Assembly (NCBI GenBank): GCA_903906425.1
Contig: CAIVKH010000079.1
Location: 1-33,896 of the forward strand
Reading direction: 5' to 3'
Length of the DNA stretch: 33,896 nucleotides
From: an uncultured bacterium
Lineage (GTDB): Bacteria > Verrucomicrobiota > Kiritimatiellia > CAIVKH01
The position numbers and the translations under genes were made by a program. This document shows, piece by piece, positions 7,261 to 16,386 of this stretch; the first letter of the stretch is position 1; each line of letters begins with the position of its first letter. The notes below the pieces were generated by a model. That model ran no database searches and was not told the origin of the DNA. It saw only the letters and a program-made list of their open reading frames with translations.

Positions 7261-8475
7261 ATGATGAACACACTCAAACCCACCGATGGCGAACCGCTGC
7301 TGACGGAACCGCCGGATTTCTCGCTGGTCCTCGGCGGGCCGCTCTATCAGATCTGGCGTCGGGCGCATCTGTCCGGCAGTTCGCTGGAGCTTTTGAAGCG
7401 CCGCGTAGTCGTCCTGTCGCTTGTGGCCTGGCTGCCGCTGCTGGTGCTGTCGCTCGCGCAAGGACACGCGTGGGGCGCGGGTGTCAAACTGCCATTCCTT
7501 TGTGACGTGGAGATGCACGTTCGCCTGCTGGTCGCGGTGCCGCTGCTGATTCTGGCGGAGCTGGTCGTCCACCGGCGGATGCGTCCGATGATGCGGCAGT
7601 TTCTGGATCGCGGCCTCATCCCTGACAAGGCGCGGGCGGCTTTCGATGCCGCCATTGCCTCGGCCATGCGCCTGCGCAATTCGGTCACGGCGGAGGTGCT
7701 GCTGCTCGCACTGGTCTACGTCGTGGGCGTTGGATTCATCTGGCGTACGCAGGTGGCGCTCGATGTGCCGAGCTGGCATGGCGTGCCGGTGGACGGGGCG
7801 TTGCACCCGTCGCTGGCGGGCTGGTGGCTGGGCTGCGTGAGCCTGCCGCTGTTCCAGTTTCTGCTTCTGCGCTGGTATTTCCGGCTGTTCATCTGGGCGC
7901 GCTTCCTGTGGCAGGTGTCGCGCCTCAACTTGCAATTCGTGCCGACGCATCCGGACCGGTGCTGCGGGCTGGGCTTTCTCGCGATGGTGAGCCAGGCGTT
8001 CATGCCGCTGCTGCTGGCCCAAGGCGCGGTGCTGTCCGGGATGATCGCGAACCACATTTTCTTCGCAGGCGCGAAGCTGCCGGAGTTCAAGATGGAACTC
8101 ATCGGGCTGGTGGCCGTGATGGTGTTCGCCGTCCTCGGGCCGCTCCTGATCTTCGCCCCGAAACTTATGGCCGCCAAGCTCGCGGGCCTGCGGGAATATG
8201 GCACGCTAGCCCAGCGGTACGCGCGCGAGTTCGACCACAAATGGCTGCGCGGCGGCGCGCCGGCAGGCGAGGCGTTCATCGGCAGCGCGGACATCCAGTC
8301 GCTGGCCGATCTGGGCAACAGCTTTGACGTGATCAAGGGAATGCGACTGGTGCCGTTCACCATGCAGACGGTGCTGCAACTGTCGGTGGCCACGCTGCTG
8401 CCGGTGGGGCCGCTGCTGCTGACGGTCATTCCGCTGGAACAATTGCTCGGCCAAGCGCTCAAGATCCTATTCTGA
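7261..8475 (+). CDS. Multi-pass inner-membrane protein, function unknown
   Basis: This protein of about 404 residues has several hydrophobic segments: VVVLSLVAWLPLLVLSLA, a helix around LLVAVPLLILAELVV, VLLLALVYVVGVGFI, a Leu-rich helix near SLPLFQFLLLRW, a helix with FMPLLLAQGAVLSGMI, LVAVMVFAVLGPLLIF, and a C-terminal TVLQLSVATLLPVGPLLL. Soluble loops contain FDHKWLRGG and GSADIQSLADLGNSFDVIKGMR. The overall pattern recalls a conserved family of uncharacterised bacterial membrane proteins, but I cannot name a domain. It heads a likely transcript that continues through the envelope genes to 11360. ATG 7261 and 7264 are both possible starts; the in-frame start at 7231 lies within the palindrome. 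Confidence 0.8.
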   Translation: MMNTLKPTDGEPLLTEPPDFSLVLGGPLYQIWRRAHLSGSSLELLKRRVVVLSLVAWLPLLVLSLAQGHAWGAGVKLPFLCDVEMHVRLLVAVPLLILAELVVHRRMRPMMRQFLDRGLIPDKARAAFDAAIASAMRLRNSVTAEVLLLALVYVVGVGFIWRTQVALDVPSWHGVPVDGALHPSLAGWWLGCVSLPLFQFLLLRWYFRLFIWARFLWQVSRLNLQFVPTHPDRCCGLGFLAMVSQAFMPLLLAQGAVLSGMIANHIFFAGAKLPEFKMELIGLVAVMVFAVLGPLLIFAPKLMAAKLAGLREYGTLAQRYAREFDHKWLRGGAPAGEAFIGSADIQSLADLGNSFDVIKGMRLVPFTMQTVLQLSVATLLPVGPLLLTVIPLEQLLGQALKILF

Positions 8476-8510
8476 CGTTGACGAAGATTGGAACTGAACG
8501 GAGACAACGA

Positions 8511-9425
8511 ATGAAGCGAAAAGTGATGCTGACATGTGCGGTTCTGCTGATGGCACGGCTGTGCCAGGCACAGGACATCGAGCCGCGCCGCTGGAGCCAC
8601 ATGCCGGTCGGAGCGGACTTCGCCGGCGCATACTATGCCTACACCGCCGGGGACATCTTTCTGGAACCGGAGCTGAACATCGAGGACGCCACGTTTCATC
8701 TCCACAGCATCGGCGTGAAATATATCCACAGCTTCGAACTGCTCGACAAGTCGGCCCGCTTTGACATCACCCAGCCCTATCAGATCGGACACTGGAAGGG
8801 CTTGCTCAACGGCGCGCCCGCGACGGTGGATCGCGAAGGATTCGCGAACACGACGATGCGCTTCGCGGTGGACCTGATCGGAGCACCTCCGCTCACTGCC
8901 GGGAAAGAGTTCGCCGCATACCGGGCGAAACAGGATGATCACGAAACGATAGTGGGTGTGGGCCTCGGACTCACGGTTCCCACCGGACAATATTATGACG
9001 ACAAGATGATCAATCTGGGCGACAACCGGTACACGTTCCGCCCCCAGATCGGCATCGTACACAACATCGGCAAGTGGTCCATGGAACTCTCCTCAATGGC
9101 CTGCATCTACACGGACAATAATGATTTTTTCAACGGCAAGGACCTGGAGCAGGACCCGCTCTACACTGCCGATGCGAACGTGGTCTATACCTTTCGTCCC
9201 GGCCTATGGCTGGCCGGTTGCGGTGGCTATGGCTACGGCGGCACCACCTCGGTGAACGGCCATGAGAATGACAACCGCCAGAGCAATCTCGGCGGGGGAG
9301 TCGTGCTGGGCCTTCCGATCAATCGCTCGGTCGGCGTGAAGTTCGCCTATGTCGGCAGCCGCACCCAGGTCAAGACGGGTATGGACACCGATACCTTCAG
9401 CGCAGCCATCGCCGTAATGTGGTGA
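8511..9425 (+). CDS. Outer-membrane barrel, MetA-pathway/transporter-like family
   Basis: This is a 304-residue exported protein with a signal peptide ending near CQAQD (residue 21). It is rich in alternating aromatic/polar strands and Gly-Tyr turns (LGLTVPTGQYYDDK, CGGYGYGGTTSVNG) and ends in a strand terminating with MW, as expected for an outer-membrane beta-barrel. The VPTGQY motif followed by NLGDNRYTFRPQIG is typical of the family labelled putative MetA-pathway of phenol degradation, whose members are probably outer-membrane channels despite the name. It starts 35 bp after the previous gene with a GGAGA ribosome-binding site, so it is probably co-transcribed with it. A degenerate half palindrome (GATTGGAA) sits just upstream. 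Confidence 0.82.
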   Translation: MKRKVMLTCAVLLMARLCQAQDIEPRRWSHMPVGADFAGAYYAYTAGDIFLEPELNIEDATFHLHSIGVKYIHSFELLDKSARFDITQPYQIGHWKGLLNGAPATVDREGFANTTMRFAVDLIGAPPLTAGKEFAAYRAKQDDHETIVGVGLGLTVPTGQYYDDKMINLGDNRYTFRPQIGIVHNIGKWSMELSSMACIYTDNNDFFNGKDLEQDPLYTADANVVYTFRPGLWLAGCGGYGYGGTTSVNGHENDNRQSNLGGGVVLGLPINRSVGVKFAYVGSRTQVKTGMDTDTFSAAIAVMW

Positions 9426-9445
9426 GCATGAGATCGGATTTGAAA

Positions 9446-9934
9446 ATGAACTACACAACGATGGAAACAAGCACATGGTGGCGGGGCTTGCTTGCGCTGT
9501 CGCTGCTGTGCGGTCTGCTCAGCGCGGGTTGTAGCTCGCTGAGCCAGCCGGCATCGGCCAGCTTTGCATCGGTCGTCATCAGCGGCAAGAGTGCCGCCGA
9601 GATTCGCGATGCCACTATCGCCGTCTTCCGAGAAGACGGCTATCAGGTGTTCGGCTCCAGCCGGGGATTGGTCTTTGAAAAGGAAGGTACGAAAGCCAAC
9701 TCCATTGCGCGCGACGGCTTCGTGGGTTCGCATTATGGCGCAGTGACGATCATCCGGGTGCGGGCGGAAGTGGTGGTTCTGAGCACGGGCGACCAGCGGC
9801 TGCAATGCCATGCCTATATGGTGAGCGGCGCCGGCGACTCCTTCTTTGAAGAGGAACACAAGCTCGCGGATTTCCGCGGCGGGCCCTATCAGGATTTGTT
9901 GGACGAAGTGGCAAAAAGACTGAAACAGCCCTGA
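9446..9934 (+). CDS. Small lipoprotein, function unknown
   Basis: This 162-residue predicted lipoprotein has the lipobox LLSAGC (C29 from the ATG at 9446). The mature part has the pattern of a compact alpha/beta domain (SAAEIRDATIAVFREDGYQV, then SSRGLVFEKEG, and strands VTIIRVRAEVVVLSTGDQRLQCHAYMV). This recalls small lipoproteins that carry one periplasmic domain, but I cannot assign a family. Upstream in-frame starts at 9428 (ATG) and 9419 (GTG) are possible and would overlap or abut the previous stop; 9446 gives the most ordinary signal peptide. It is part of the 8511-11360 gene run. Confidence 0.75.
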   Translation: MNYTTMETSTWWRGLLALSLLCGLLSAGCSSLSQPASASFASVVISGKSAAEIRDATIAVFREDGYQVFGSSRGLVFEKEGTKANSIARDGFVGSHYGAVTIIRVRAEVVVLSTGDQRLQCHAYMVSGAGDSFFEEEHKLADFRGGPYQDLLDEVAKRLKQP

Positions 9935-9990
9935 ATGATATTGCGCGATTGGGCTTCAAGAACGTGAAAGCAATTAGAAGGAATCAGATA

Positions 9991-10584
9991 ATGAGGAATA
10001 AAATTCAATTCGCCGCCGCGCTTGTTGGCGCGCTAGCCCTCGCTTCGTGCTCCACCAAACCCATGGGTGAAAGTGCGAACATGGTTGCGATTCAACCCGG
10101 CGTGGCGGGCGGGGTCATGGTGGATATCTATCAGGAAACCGCGACCGTCACAGGCATTGACAAGGCGGCCCGCAAGGTGACGCTGGTCACCCGGGACGGA
10201 ACCAAGTCCACCGTCAAAGCCGGGCCGGAGGTGGCCAACTTCGAGCAGATCAAGGTTGGCGATCAGGTCAAAGCCACTGTGACCGAACAGCTCGTGATCT
10301 TGGTACGCAAGGCGGGGGAGCCGGCGGGTGATGGCGCCGCCGGGATGGTTGCGCTGGCGCCCATTGGCGACAAGCCCGGTGTCGTGATGGCGGGTACGGA
10401 GGAGGTCACCGCCAAGATCCAGGCCATTGACGTGAAACACCGGAAGGCCAGGCTCCTGTTTCCTGATGGCACAACCAAGACTGTCAAAGTCCGCCCGGAC
10501 GTGGATATGTCGAAGTACAACGTGGGCGACGAAGTCGTGATTCGCACCACCGAAACCGTGGCCATCACCGTCGAGAAACCATGA
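9991..10584 (+). CDS. Lipoprotein with two tandem OB-like repeats
   Basis: This is a 197-residue predicted lipoprotein with lipobox LASC at C20. The mature part is an internal duplication. Residues 49-105 (ATVTGIDKAARKVTLVTRDG ... VGDQVKATVTEQLVILV) align with residues 138-194 (TAKIQAIDVKHRKARLLFPDG ... VGDEVVIRTTETVAITV). Each repeat is a small beta-rich domain built around a DGT-K-TVK-VRPD/AGPE, VGD, TE core, resembling S1/OB-like barrels. Function is unknown; anchoring two small beta barrels at the outer membrane suggests ligand or metal binding. It has an AAGGA ribosome-binding site and overlaps the next gene by ATGA, so the two are translationally coupled. Confidence 0.8.
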   Translation: MRNKIQFAAALVGALALASCSTKPMGESANMVAIQPGVAGGVMVDIYQETATVTGIDKAARKVTLVTRDGTKSTVKAGPEVANFEQIKVGDQVKATVTEQLVILVRKAGEPAGDGAAGMVALAPIGDKPGVVMAGTEEVTAKIQAIDVKHRKARLLFPDGTTKTVKVRPDVDMSKYNVGDEVVIRTTETVAITVEKP

Positions 10585-11360
10585 ACTCAACCACACGCAG
10601 ACCCTTCCTGCCCGTCCTGACGCTCGCAAGCGCGCTGGCGCTGGGCAGCGTGTGCGCGCCCGCGGCGCGTGCAGAGAACGATGAACCCACCGGTAATGAG
10701 TACCGGTTCACGCTCTTTCCATATCATCGAATCAATGATGAACTGACCGGCTTCGGCTACCTCGGTTATGTCAACAATCCGGACAAGGAATATCAAACGG
10801 GCTATCTCGGCTATGGTGCGAGTTATAGTCTGAGCAAGTCGGTCCAGTTTTGGGGCGGGCTGATCGGAACGTACACCGACAACGAGAACAGTGCGGACAA
10901 GCTGGAGCTGCGTCCGTTCGTCGGCCCGAAAGTCTTCCTGCCGAACGAATGGAAATGGAATATCTATAACTTCACCCGCTATGAGTATCGCGACATTCAA
11001 GATCAGGACACGCACGACTGGACCGGCATTCACAGGTTGCGCAGCCGGTTCGGCGCGGAAATTCCATTGACGTCGATCGAGAAGGCGTGGCAGCCGAAGA
11101 CGTGGTATGCGCTGGCGGACGTGGAGCCGTTCTACCGGTTCGACAAAGACACGATCGATCCGGTGCGCGCGCGCGCCGGCCTTGCTTACATCGTGAACAA
11201 CCGCGTCCGGATAGAATTCATCTATCACGCGCAGTTCACGCACCCGACCAACGAAAGCGATCTGGAATTCACGGACAACATTTTCCGCATCAACATCAAG
11301 ATCGCCCTGAGCAAGGGAATCATGCAGCGGGTGTTCGACGGCGGGGATGCGGGTGATTGA
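10581..11360 (+). CDS. DUF2490-like outer-membrane barrel
   Basis: This is a 259-residue exported protein with a signal peptide cleaved near AARA-END (residue 31). It is composed of amphipathic strands with many Tyr/Phe/Arg residues (YRFTLFPYHRINDELTGFGY, FTRYEYRDIQ, HRLRSRFGAEIPL, TWYALADVEPFYRFD, NRVRIEFIYHAQF) and a terminal strand INIKIALS. The RLRSRFGAEIPL and ADVEPFYRF blocks are typical of DUF2490, a family of predicted 12-strand outer-membrane proteins. It shares ATGA with the preceding lipoprotein gene, implying a lipoprotein-barrel functional pair. It closes the gene run before the palindrome pair at 11426. Confidence 0.8.
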   Translation: MNSTTRRPFLPVLTLASALALGSVCAPAARAENDEPTGNEYRFTLFPYHRINDELTGFGYLGYVNNPDKEYQTGYLGYGASYSLSKSVQFWGGLIGTYTDNENSADKLELRPFVGPKVFLPNEWKWNIYNFTRYEYRDIQDQDTHDWTGIHRLRSRFGAEIPLTSIEKAWQPKTWYALADVEPFYRFDKDTIDPVRARAGLAYIVNNRVRIEFIYHAQFTHPTNESDLEFTDNIFRINIKIALSKGIMQRVFDGGDAGD

Positions 11361-11425
11361 CGGCCACCCGATTTCGCCCGGCTCCTCGTGGAGTTGGATA
11401 CCGACTGGCACCGGATCTTCCTGAA

Positions 11426-11472
11426 TTCCAACCATTGGAAAACAGCGAGCCGCAGACTTCCAATGATTGGAA
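11426..11472 (+). promoter_or_regulatory. Palindrome pair upstream of the sensor-kinase gene
   Basis: TTCCAACCATTGGAA (11426-11440, one mismatch) and a perfect TTCCAATGATTGGAA (11458-11472) start 32 bp apart, 46 bp before ATG 11519. The kinase is therefore a member of the same putative regulon, which allows feedback control. Confidence 0.73.
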
Positions 11473-11518
11473 AGTCTGCATGGCAGGCGCGGGGTCGCTC
11501 TGATAGGGTGACGCGGTG

Positions 11519-14500
11519 ATGAACTGGAAAATCCAATGTGCGTGCGTGGTCATCGCAGGATGGTGCGGCGTTGCCCGGGCGTATGAGGCGCCGACGAATG
11601 TGCCGCTGAAGCAGGTTTTCATCATGGAATCGGAAGGCCGCAATGCCGGGCCGTTCAATTCCGTGCGAGCCGCGCTTGTGCCCGCCTTGCGCTACCGGAT
11701 GATCGAGGAGATGCCGGGCGAATGCACGCTGATGAATCTCAACGATGCGCGGTACACCCACGTTTCCGACGACGAGACGCTGGCCACCGGTTTGAAAAAA
11801 GATCTGGTCGGACGGGGCTGCAATCTGGCGATTGCGGTGGGCGACTCTTCCGCCCGCAAGATGGCGAAGATTCACGACGAGGTTTTTCCCGGCGCACCCG
11901 TGCTGATGGTGGCGTGCGATCCGGCGAACCCCTGTACGGGGAGCGCGCCCTCGAACGCGGTCGTCATGGCGCAGCGGGTGAATCCGGCGGTCGCGATTGA
12001 AAATATTCTGCGTGTGCTGCCGGGGACGACGAACATCGTGGTGGTAATGGGCGATTCGCCGCTCGAACAGAAACTCGTTGCCGAATACCATCAGGCGTTC
12101 GCAGCGTTCACGAACCGGGTCGGGTTCCAGTGGCTGAACAAGATCCGGTTCGAACGGGTGAAGGGCATCTGCTCGAATCTGCCGCCGCAGACCGCGATTT
12201 TTTTCGGATCGCTGATCAGCGACCATTCGAACGTGGAATATGATTACAATTTTGCCCTGCACCAACTGAGCGCAGTGGCGAATGCGCCGGTGTTCGCGCT
12301 CTATGAAAGCCAGTTCGGCGAGGGCGTCGTGGGTGGGCCGCTCATGCCGGACAGAACAATCGGCGCAAAGGCGGCGGATGTTGCCTTTCGGATGTTGCGC
12401 GGGGAGAAACCGGAGAGCCTTGTGACGCCAGTGTTCGAAATCGGGACGCCGGTTTATGACGGGCGGGAGCTTGAACGTTGGGAAATTGACGAGCGGAATC
12501 TCCCGCCCGGCAGCCGCGTTCTATTTCGACCGCCGACCTTCTGGCAGCGGAACCGCACGGAGATCATTGCGGCACTTTCCATCATGGCGATCCAGTCGTT
12601 GTTGATCGTGGCGCTGTTGACGAACAGCAGGAGACTGCGACGATCAGAAGCGGAATTGCGGGAACGCCAGCAGCAGGCCGGCATCGCGGAGCGGGCGGCA
12701 AAAATGGGTTTCTGGGTTTTGGAAATATCGAACAATGCCGTTTGGGCTTCGAAGAACTGCCGGCGTATTTTCGGTTTCAGTGAAGACGAATCGCTAACCA
12801 TCAGAAGTTTCAACGAGGCCGTTCATCCTGATGACCGCGCGATGCGACAGCGGGCGGTTGACGAAGCACTGAGAAGCGGGGGCGAATATGATGTCGAATT
12901 CCGCATTGTGATGGACGACGGGAACGTGCGCTGGATCGAGTCGCGCGGCCTTGCGGTGGCGAATAGAAAAGGAAAGATGACGCGGGTGTGCGGCGTGGCG
13001 CTCGATATTACCGAGCGCAAACGGGCGGAAGAAATCAGCCGCAATGAGCACGACTTGATGGCGGCGATTTTCAACAGCGTGCCTGGTTTGCTTTATCTTT
13101 ATACAGAGGACGGGCGGCTCATCCGATGGAACAAGCAGCATGAGGTGCTGACGGGATATACTGCTGAGGAGCTTCTGAATTTTCCCATACAAAACTGGTT
13201 TGCGACTGAGGATCAGACCAAGCTGGCCAAGGAGTTTTCCAAGGTGCTCTCCGAAGGGTCAACGCTCGTCGAGATGGACTTGAAGCTCAAGAATGGGGAG
13301 ATGGCTCCCTTCTCCTTCACTGGAACGAAGGTGCTGATTGATGGGAAATCTTGCCTAGTTGGCATCGGCACCGATATCTCCGAGCGCAAACGGGCGGAAG
13401 AAATCATCCGCCGCGAGCATGACCTGATGGCGGCTGTGTTCAACAGCGTGCCTGGTCTGCTTTATCTTTATACAGAGGACGGGCGGCTCATCCGATGGAA
13501 CAAGCAGCATGAGGTGATGACGGGATTCACGGCTGAAGAACTGATAAATCGTCGCGCGAGAGACTGGTATGACGAAGAGGATCTGATCACGTTTGACAAG
13601 GCGATTCTCAAGATATTCTCCGAAGGGTATGCAGACGCCGAGATGAAATTGATCCATAAGAACGGCGAGAGGGTGCCGTATTTTCTTACCGGTTCGAAGT
13701 TGATGTTTAACGGGAAACCTCATTTGGTCGGTATCGCGATCAATATTTCCGAGCGCAAAAAGGCGGAAGAGGCATTACGAGAAAACGAAACTCGGCTGCG
13801 CAGCGTTTTGGAATCCACCGCAGATGGACTCCTGGGGGTGGCCAGTAATGGCCGAGTCATCATCCAGAATTCCCGGTTCGCAGAGATGTGGCACATTCCT
13901 CAGGGCTTGCAGGCTGGCGGCGACGATAACGCGTTGCTGGCGCACGTGCTCGGGCAACTGGCCGACCCAGACGCATTTCTCGCCGGGGTGCGAGCCCTCT
14001 ACAGCTCGGACACCGAGAGCATGGATGAAATATACTTCAAAGACGGTCGGATCTTTGAACGCTTCTCCCGCCCGTTGCTGTTGTCGGGTATCAATGCGGG
14101 CCGCGTGTGGTCCTTCCGGGACGTCACCGAACGCAAGCGGGCGGAAGCAATGGTCCGCCAGCTATCCCACGCGATGGAGTACAGCCCGGTCTCGGTCGTC
14201 ATGACAGACCTTGAGGGCAACATGGTCTATGTGAACCGCAAGTTCAGGGAGTTGACTGGTTACTCCATTGCGGAAAGCATCGGCAAGAATCCCCGCATCC
14301 TGAAATCAGGTGAAACCTCCCCTGCCGCCTATCAGGAATTGTGGGCACGCATCACCAGCGGGGGGACATGGCAGGGCGAGTTCCGCAATCGCAAGAAGAA
14401 TGGCGAGCTCTACTGGGCGTCGGCGGCCATTTCACCGTTGCTCGATGCCACCGGTAGAACCACTCACTTCCTCGGAATGGAAGAGGACATCACCGAACGC

Positions 14501-15232
14501 AGACGTTCGGCCCAAGAGCTCGCGCAACAGCGCGACGAACTGGCCCACCTGACGCGCGTGAACACGCTAGGCGAACTCGCCGCCTCGCTCGCGCATGAGC
14601 TGAACCAGCCGCTGGCGGCCATCCTGAGCAACGCGCAGGCGGCCCGCCGGTTTCTCGCCGCGCCGGAAACGGACATGACCGAGATTCGCGACATCCTCGA
14701 CGACATCGTCAAGGACGACAAGCGGGCGGGTGAAGTCATCCATCGCTTGCGCGCCCTCGTTGAGAAGAAAAGCGCGAGGCCCCAACGGGTCGATCTGAAC
14801 GATCTCGTTCGCGACGCGGAACGGCTGTTGCATAGCGAACTGATCAGCCGGAATGTGGAATTGATCCTCCATGTGTCGCCGTCGCTTCCGCCCGTGATGG
14901 CTGATCCCGTGGAAATCCAGCAAGTGCTGATCAACCTCGTCGTGAACGCCATGGACGCCCTGGGCGATCAGCCGGCCGGCCGGCGCAGGATCGAGATTCA
15001 TACCAGCGTCGCAGACAAAACCGTTCGTGTGGCCGTACGCGACTCCGGACCTGGCATTTCTGGCGACGTGATGCCGCACATCTTTCGCCCATTCTTCACC
15101 ACGAAGCAAAAAGGTCTCGGCATGGGACTGGCAATTTCCAGCACGATCATCGAATCCTGTGGCGGCAGGATGTGGGCGGAGAATCATCCAACCGGTGGCG
15201 CGCTCTTTCAATTCGAGTTGCACGCCGCATAG
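11519..15232 (+). CDS. Hybrid-input sensor histidine kinase: periplasmic ABC-type binding domain, TM, five PAS, HisKA, ATPase
   Basis: This is a 1237-residue membrane kinase. A signal peptide (residues 1-21, ending VARA) precedes about 320 periplasmic residues resembling the ABC substrate-binding family PF04392 (LKQVFIMESEGRNAGPF, CNLAIAVGDSSARKMAK, GTTNIVVVMGDSPLEQKL). A TM helix lies near 350-370. Five PAS modules follow at about 381-498, 505-621, 628-744, 751-868 and 880-990; the first four and the last end in ITERKRAEE-like linkers. HisKA contains H1026 in SLAHELNQPLAAILSNAQAA, and the ATPase domain has NLVVNAMDALGD, DSGPGISG and GLGMGLAISSTI. The kinase core is the FixL/TodS-like type that signals to FixJ-like regulators such as the gene at 265. 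Domains PAS2 and PAS3 are a recent duplication. The ligand is unknown. ATG 11519 was preferred to the adjacent GTG. Confidence 0.92.
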   Translation: MNWKIQCACVVIAGWCGVARAYEAPTNVPLKQVFIMESEGRNAGPFNSVRAALVPALRYRMIEEMPGECTLMNLNDARYTHVSDDETLATGLKKDLVGRGCNLAIAVGDSSARKMAKIHDEVFPGAPVLMVACDPANPCTGSAPSNAVVMAQRVNPAVAIENILRVLPGTTNIVVVMGDSPLEQKLVAEYHQAFAAFTNRVGFQWLNKIRFERVKGICSNLPPQTAIFFGSLISDHSNVEYDYNFALHQLSAVANAPVFALYESQFGEGVVGGPLMPDRTIGAKAADVAFRMLRGEKPESLVTPVFEIGTPVYDGRELERWEIDERNLPPGSRVLFRPPTFWQRNRTEIIAALSIMAIQSLLIVALLTNSRRLRRSEAELRERQQQAGIAERAAKMGFWVLEISNNAVWASKNCRRIFGFSEDESLTIRSFNEAVHPDDRAMRQRAVDEALRSGGEYDVEFRIVMDDGNVRWIESRGLAVANRKGKMTRVCGVALDITERKRAEEISRNEHDLMAAIFNSVPGLLYLYTEDGRLIRWNKQHEVLTGYTAEELLNFPIQNWFATEDQTKLAKEFSKVLSEGSTLVEMDLKLKNGEMAPFSFTGTKVLIDGKSCLVGIGTDISERKRAEEIIRREHDLMAAVFNSVPGLLYLYTEDGRLIRWNKQHEVMTGFTAEELINRRARDWYDEEDLITFDKAILKIFSEGYADAEMKLIHKNGERVPYFLTGSKLMFNGKPHLVGIAINISERKKAEEALRENETRLRSVLESTADGLLGVASNGRVIIQNSRFAEMWHIPQGLQAGGDDNALLAHVLGQLADPDAFLAGVRALYSSDTESMDEIYFKDGRIFERFSRPLLLSGINAGRVWSFRDVTERKRAEAMVRQLSHAMEYSPVSVVMTDLEGNMVYVNRKFRELTGYSIAESIGKNPRILKSGETSPAAYQELWARITSGGTWQGEFRNRKKNGELYWASAAISPLLDATGRTTHFLGMEEDITERRRSAQELAQQRDELAHLTRVNTLGELAASLAHELNQPLAAILSNAQAARRFLAAPETDMTEIRDILDDIVKDDKRAGEVIHRLRALVEKKSARPQRVDLNDLVRDAERLLHSELISRNVELILHVSPSLPPVMADPVEIQQVLINLVVNAMDALGDQPAGRRRIEIHTSVADKTVRVAVRDSGPGISGDVMPHIFRPFFTTKQKGLGMGLAISSTIIESCGGRMWAENHPTGGALFQFELHAA
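13012..13531 (+). repeat. Tandem PAS-domain duplication inside the kinase gene
   Basis: The stretches 13012-13162 and 13381-13531 are offset by exactly 369 bp (123 codons). The stretch coding for SVPGLLYLYTEDGRLIRWNK is almost identical at DNA level, while the second halves of the two PAS domains have diverged. This marks a recent in-frame module duplication, or gene conversion between the two modules. Confidence 0.85.
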
Positions 15233-15252
15233 CCGTTCCGCTCCCGCACGTG

Positions 15253-15270
15253 TTGGCCCAAGGTCCAATA
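15253..15270 (+). repeat. Dispersed element TTGGCCCAAGGTCCAATA, copy 2
   Basis: Exact copy of the 18-bp core found at 965-982 and 18391-18408. It lies 20 bp after the kinase stop, 46 bp before the palindrome pair at 15317 and 108 bp before the ATG at 15379. Confidence 0.7.
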
Positions 15271-15316
15271 GTCCCTCCAACTGGAATCTGTTTAGTTTCC
15301 ACATCAACCGCATGAG

Positions 15317-15363
15317 TTCCAATGGTTGGAATTCATGGATGTCGAATTCTCCATTCATTGGAA
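15317..15363 (+). promoter_or_regulatory. Palindrome pair upstream of the coiled-coil gene
   Basis: TTCCAATGGTTGGAA (15317-15331, one mismatch) and CTCCATTCATTGGAA (15349-15363, two mismatches) start 32 bp apart. The second ends 15 bp before ATG 15379 and so almost touches the ribosome-binding site, the closest spacing of the set. Confidence 0.68.
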
Positions 15364-15378
15364 GCAAGGCTGAGGAAT

Positions 15379-16374
15379 ATGAGCACGATTACACGAATGC
15401 CGGGTCGCAGAATGCTGGCATGGGCGCCGATGGCTATGTTCGCGATTCTGGTGGTGGGCGCGGCGCGGGCCGGGGAGCAGGCGAACTCGCGGCAGGAGCT
15501 TGAGAATACCCTGCAGGTTTATGAGCAGCGCCTGGCACAGCAGCAGGATCGCGTAGATATGATCGTGCAGAAGCTCAAGGCGACTGACGAGCAGATTGAG
15601 CGACGCGTGGAGCGGGTGGTCGGCTATGTGACGAAGGTGACGGACAGCCAGGCGTCGAAAACGAAGGTGACGCGCGCGAAGCAGGATCTGTTCGAGGCGA
15701 TCCGGAAAAATATCGAGTTTTATGCGAATGAGCGCGGCCGGCGCTTTGCGGAATTGTACCGGCCTTATAGCCCGTCCGTGAAGGAGGCGCTGGCGGCGGA
15801 CGTGCAATGGCTGAACGGGCGGATCGAGAAGCGCGTGGATCAGGCGCTGGCACTGGTCGTATCACTGCCGGCGGAGAAGAATCTGGCGAAGTCCACCACG
15901 CACTATGACGACTATTCAAAGACCGTGAAGGCAAATCCGGCATACACTCACCAATGGTACGTGCTCGGCCGCGGCGGGCTGTTGCGCGATGATGCCTGTG
16001 ACGGACTGAAGGCCAGCATCGAGCGGCTCAAACGCAGCAATGCCGAACTGGAACGTGCGATGAACTACGCGAGGACCGACGAGGCGCGCACGTTTGTGAA
16101 GGATCAGATGGCGAGGAATGACGGACTGATCGAGAAACGCGGCACGCAGATCGAAGCCACACGATTGCAGGCCAATCCCGCCGCGCGGGAACTCGGTAGC
16201 AAGGCCGCCGAAGCACTGACCGACGAGATCGCCGATGAACGCACTGACAATAAGAAAGACTTAGCAGAATGGACACGACTGAAGGGCGAGCGCGATGTAG
16301 AACGTTCGCGGCTCCTTATCCTCCAAGACCGTATTGACACCCTGCGTCGGCAGTTGGCGGGAACAGGAACCTAG
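15379..16374 (+). CDS. Exported coiled-coil protein, function unknown
   Basis: This is a 331-residue protein with a signal peptide (about residues 1-31, ending VVGAARA). The mature protein is almost entirely helical and charged, with heptad-like runs near QVYEQRLAQQQDRVDMIVQK, IEKRVDQALALV, LKASIERLKRSNAELERAM and GERDVERSRLLILQDRIDTL. It contains one short Gly-rich interruption (YVLGRGGLL). No catalytic motif is visible. A periplasmic scaffold or tether is plausible. The ATG at 15379 has a GAGGAA ribosome-binding site; the longer frame from 15322 would translate the palindrome region. It lies 12 bp before the DUF481 barrel gene and is probably co-transcribed with it. Confidence 0.8.
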   Translation: MSTITRMPGRRMLAWAPMAMFAILVVGAARAGEQANSRQELENTLQVYEQRLAQQQDRVDMIVQKLKATDEQIERRVERVVGYVTKVTDSQASKTKVTRAKQDLFEAIRKNIEFYANERGRRFAELYRPYSPSVKEALAADVQWLNGRIEKRVDQALALVVSLPAEKNLAKSTTHYDDYSKTVKANPAYTHQWYVLGRGGLLRDDACDGLKASIERLKRSNAELERAMNYARTDEARTFVKDQMARNDGLIEKRGTQIEATRLQANPAARELGSKAAEALTDEIADERTDNKKDLAEWTRLKGERDVERSRLLILQDRIDTLRRQLAGTGT

Positions 16375-16386
16375 TCTTATTCGGAT

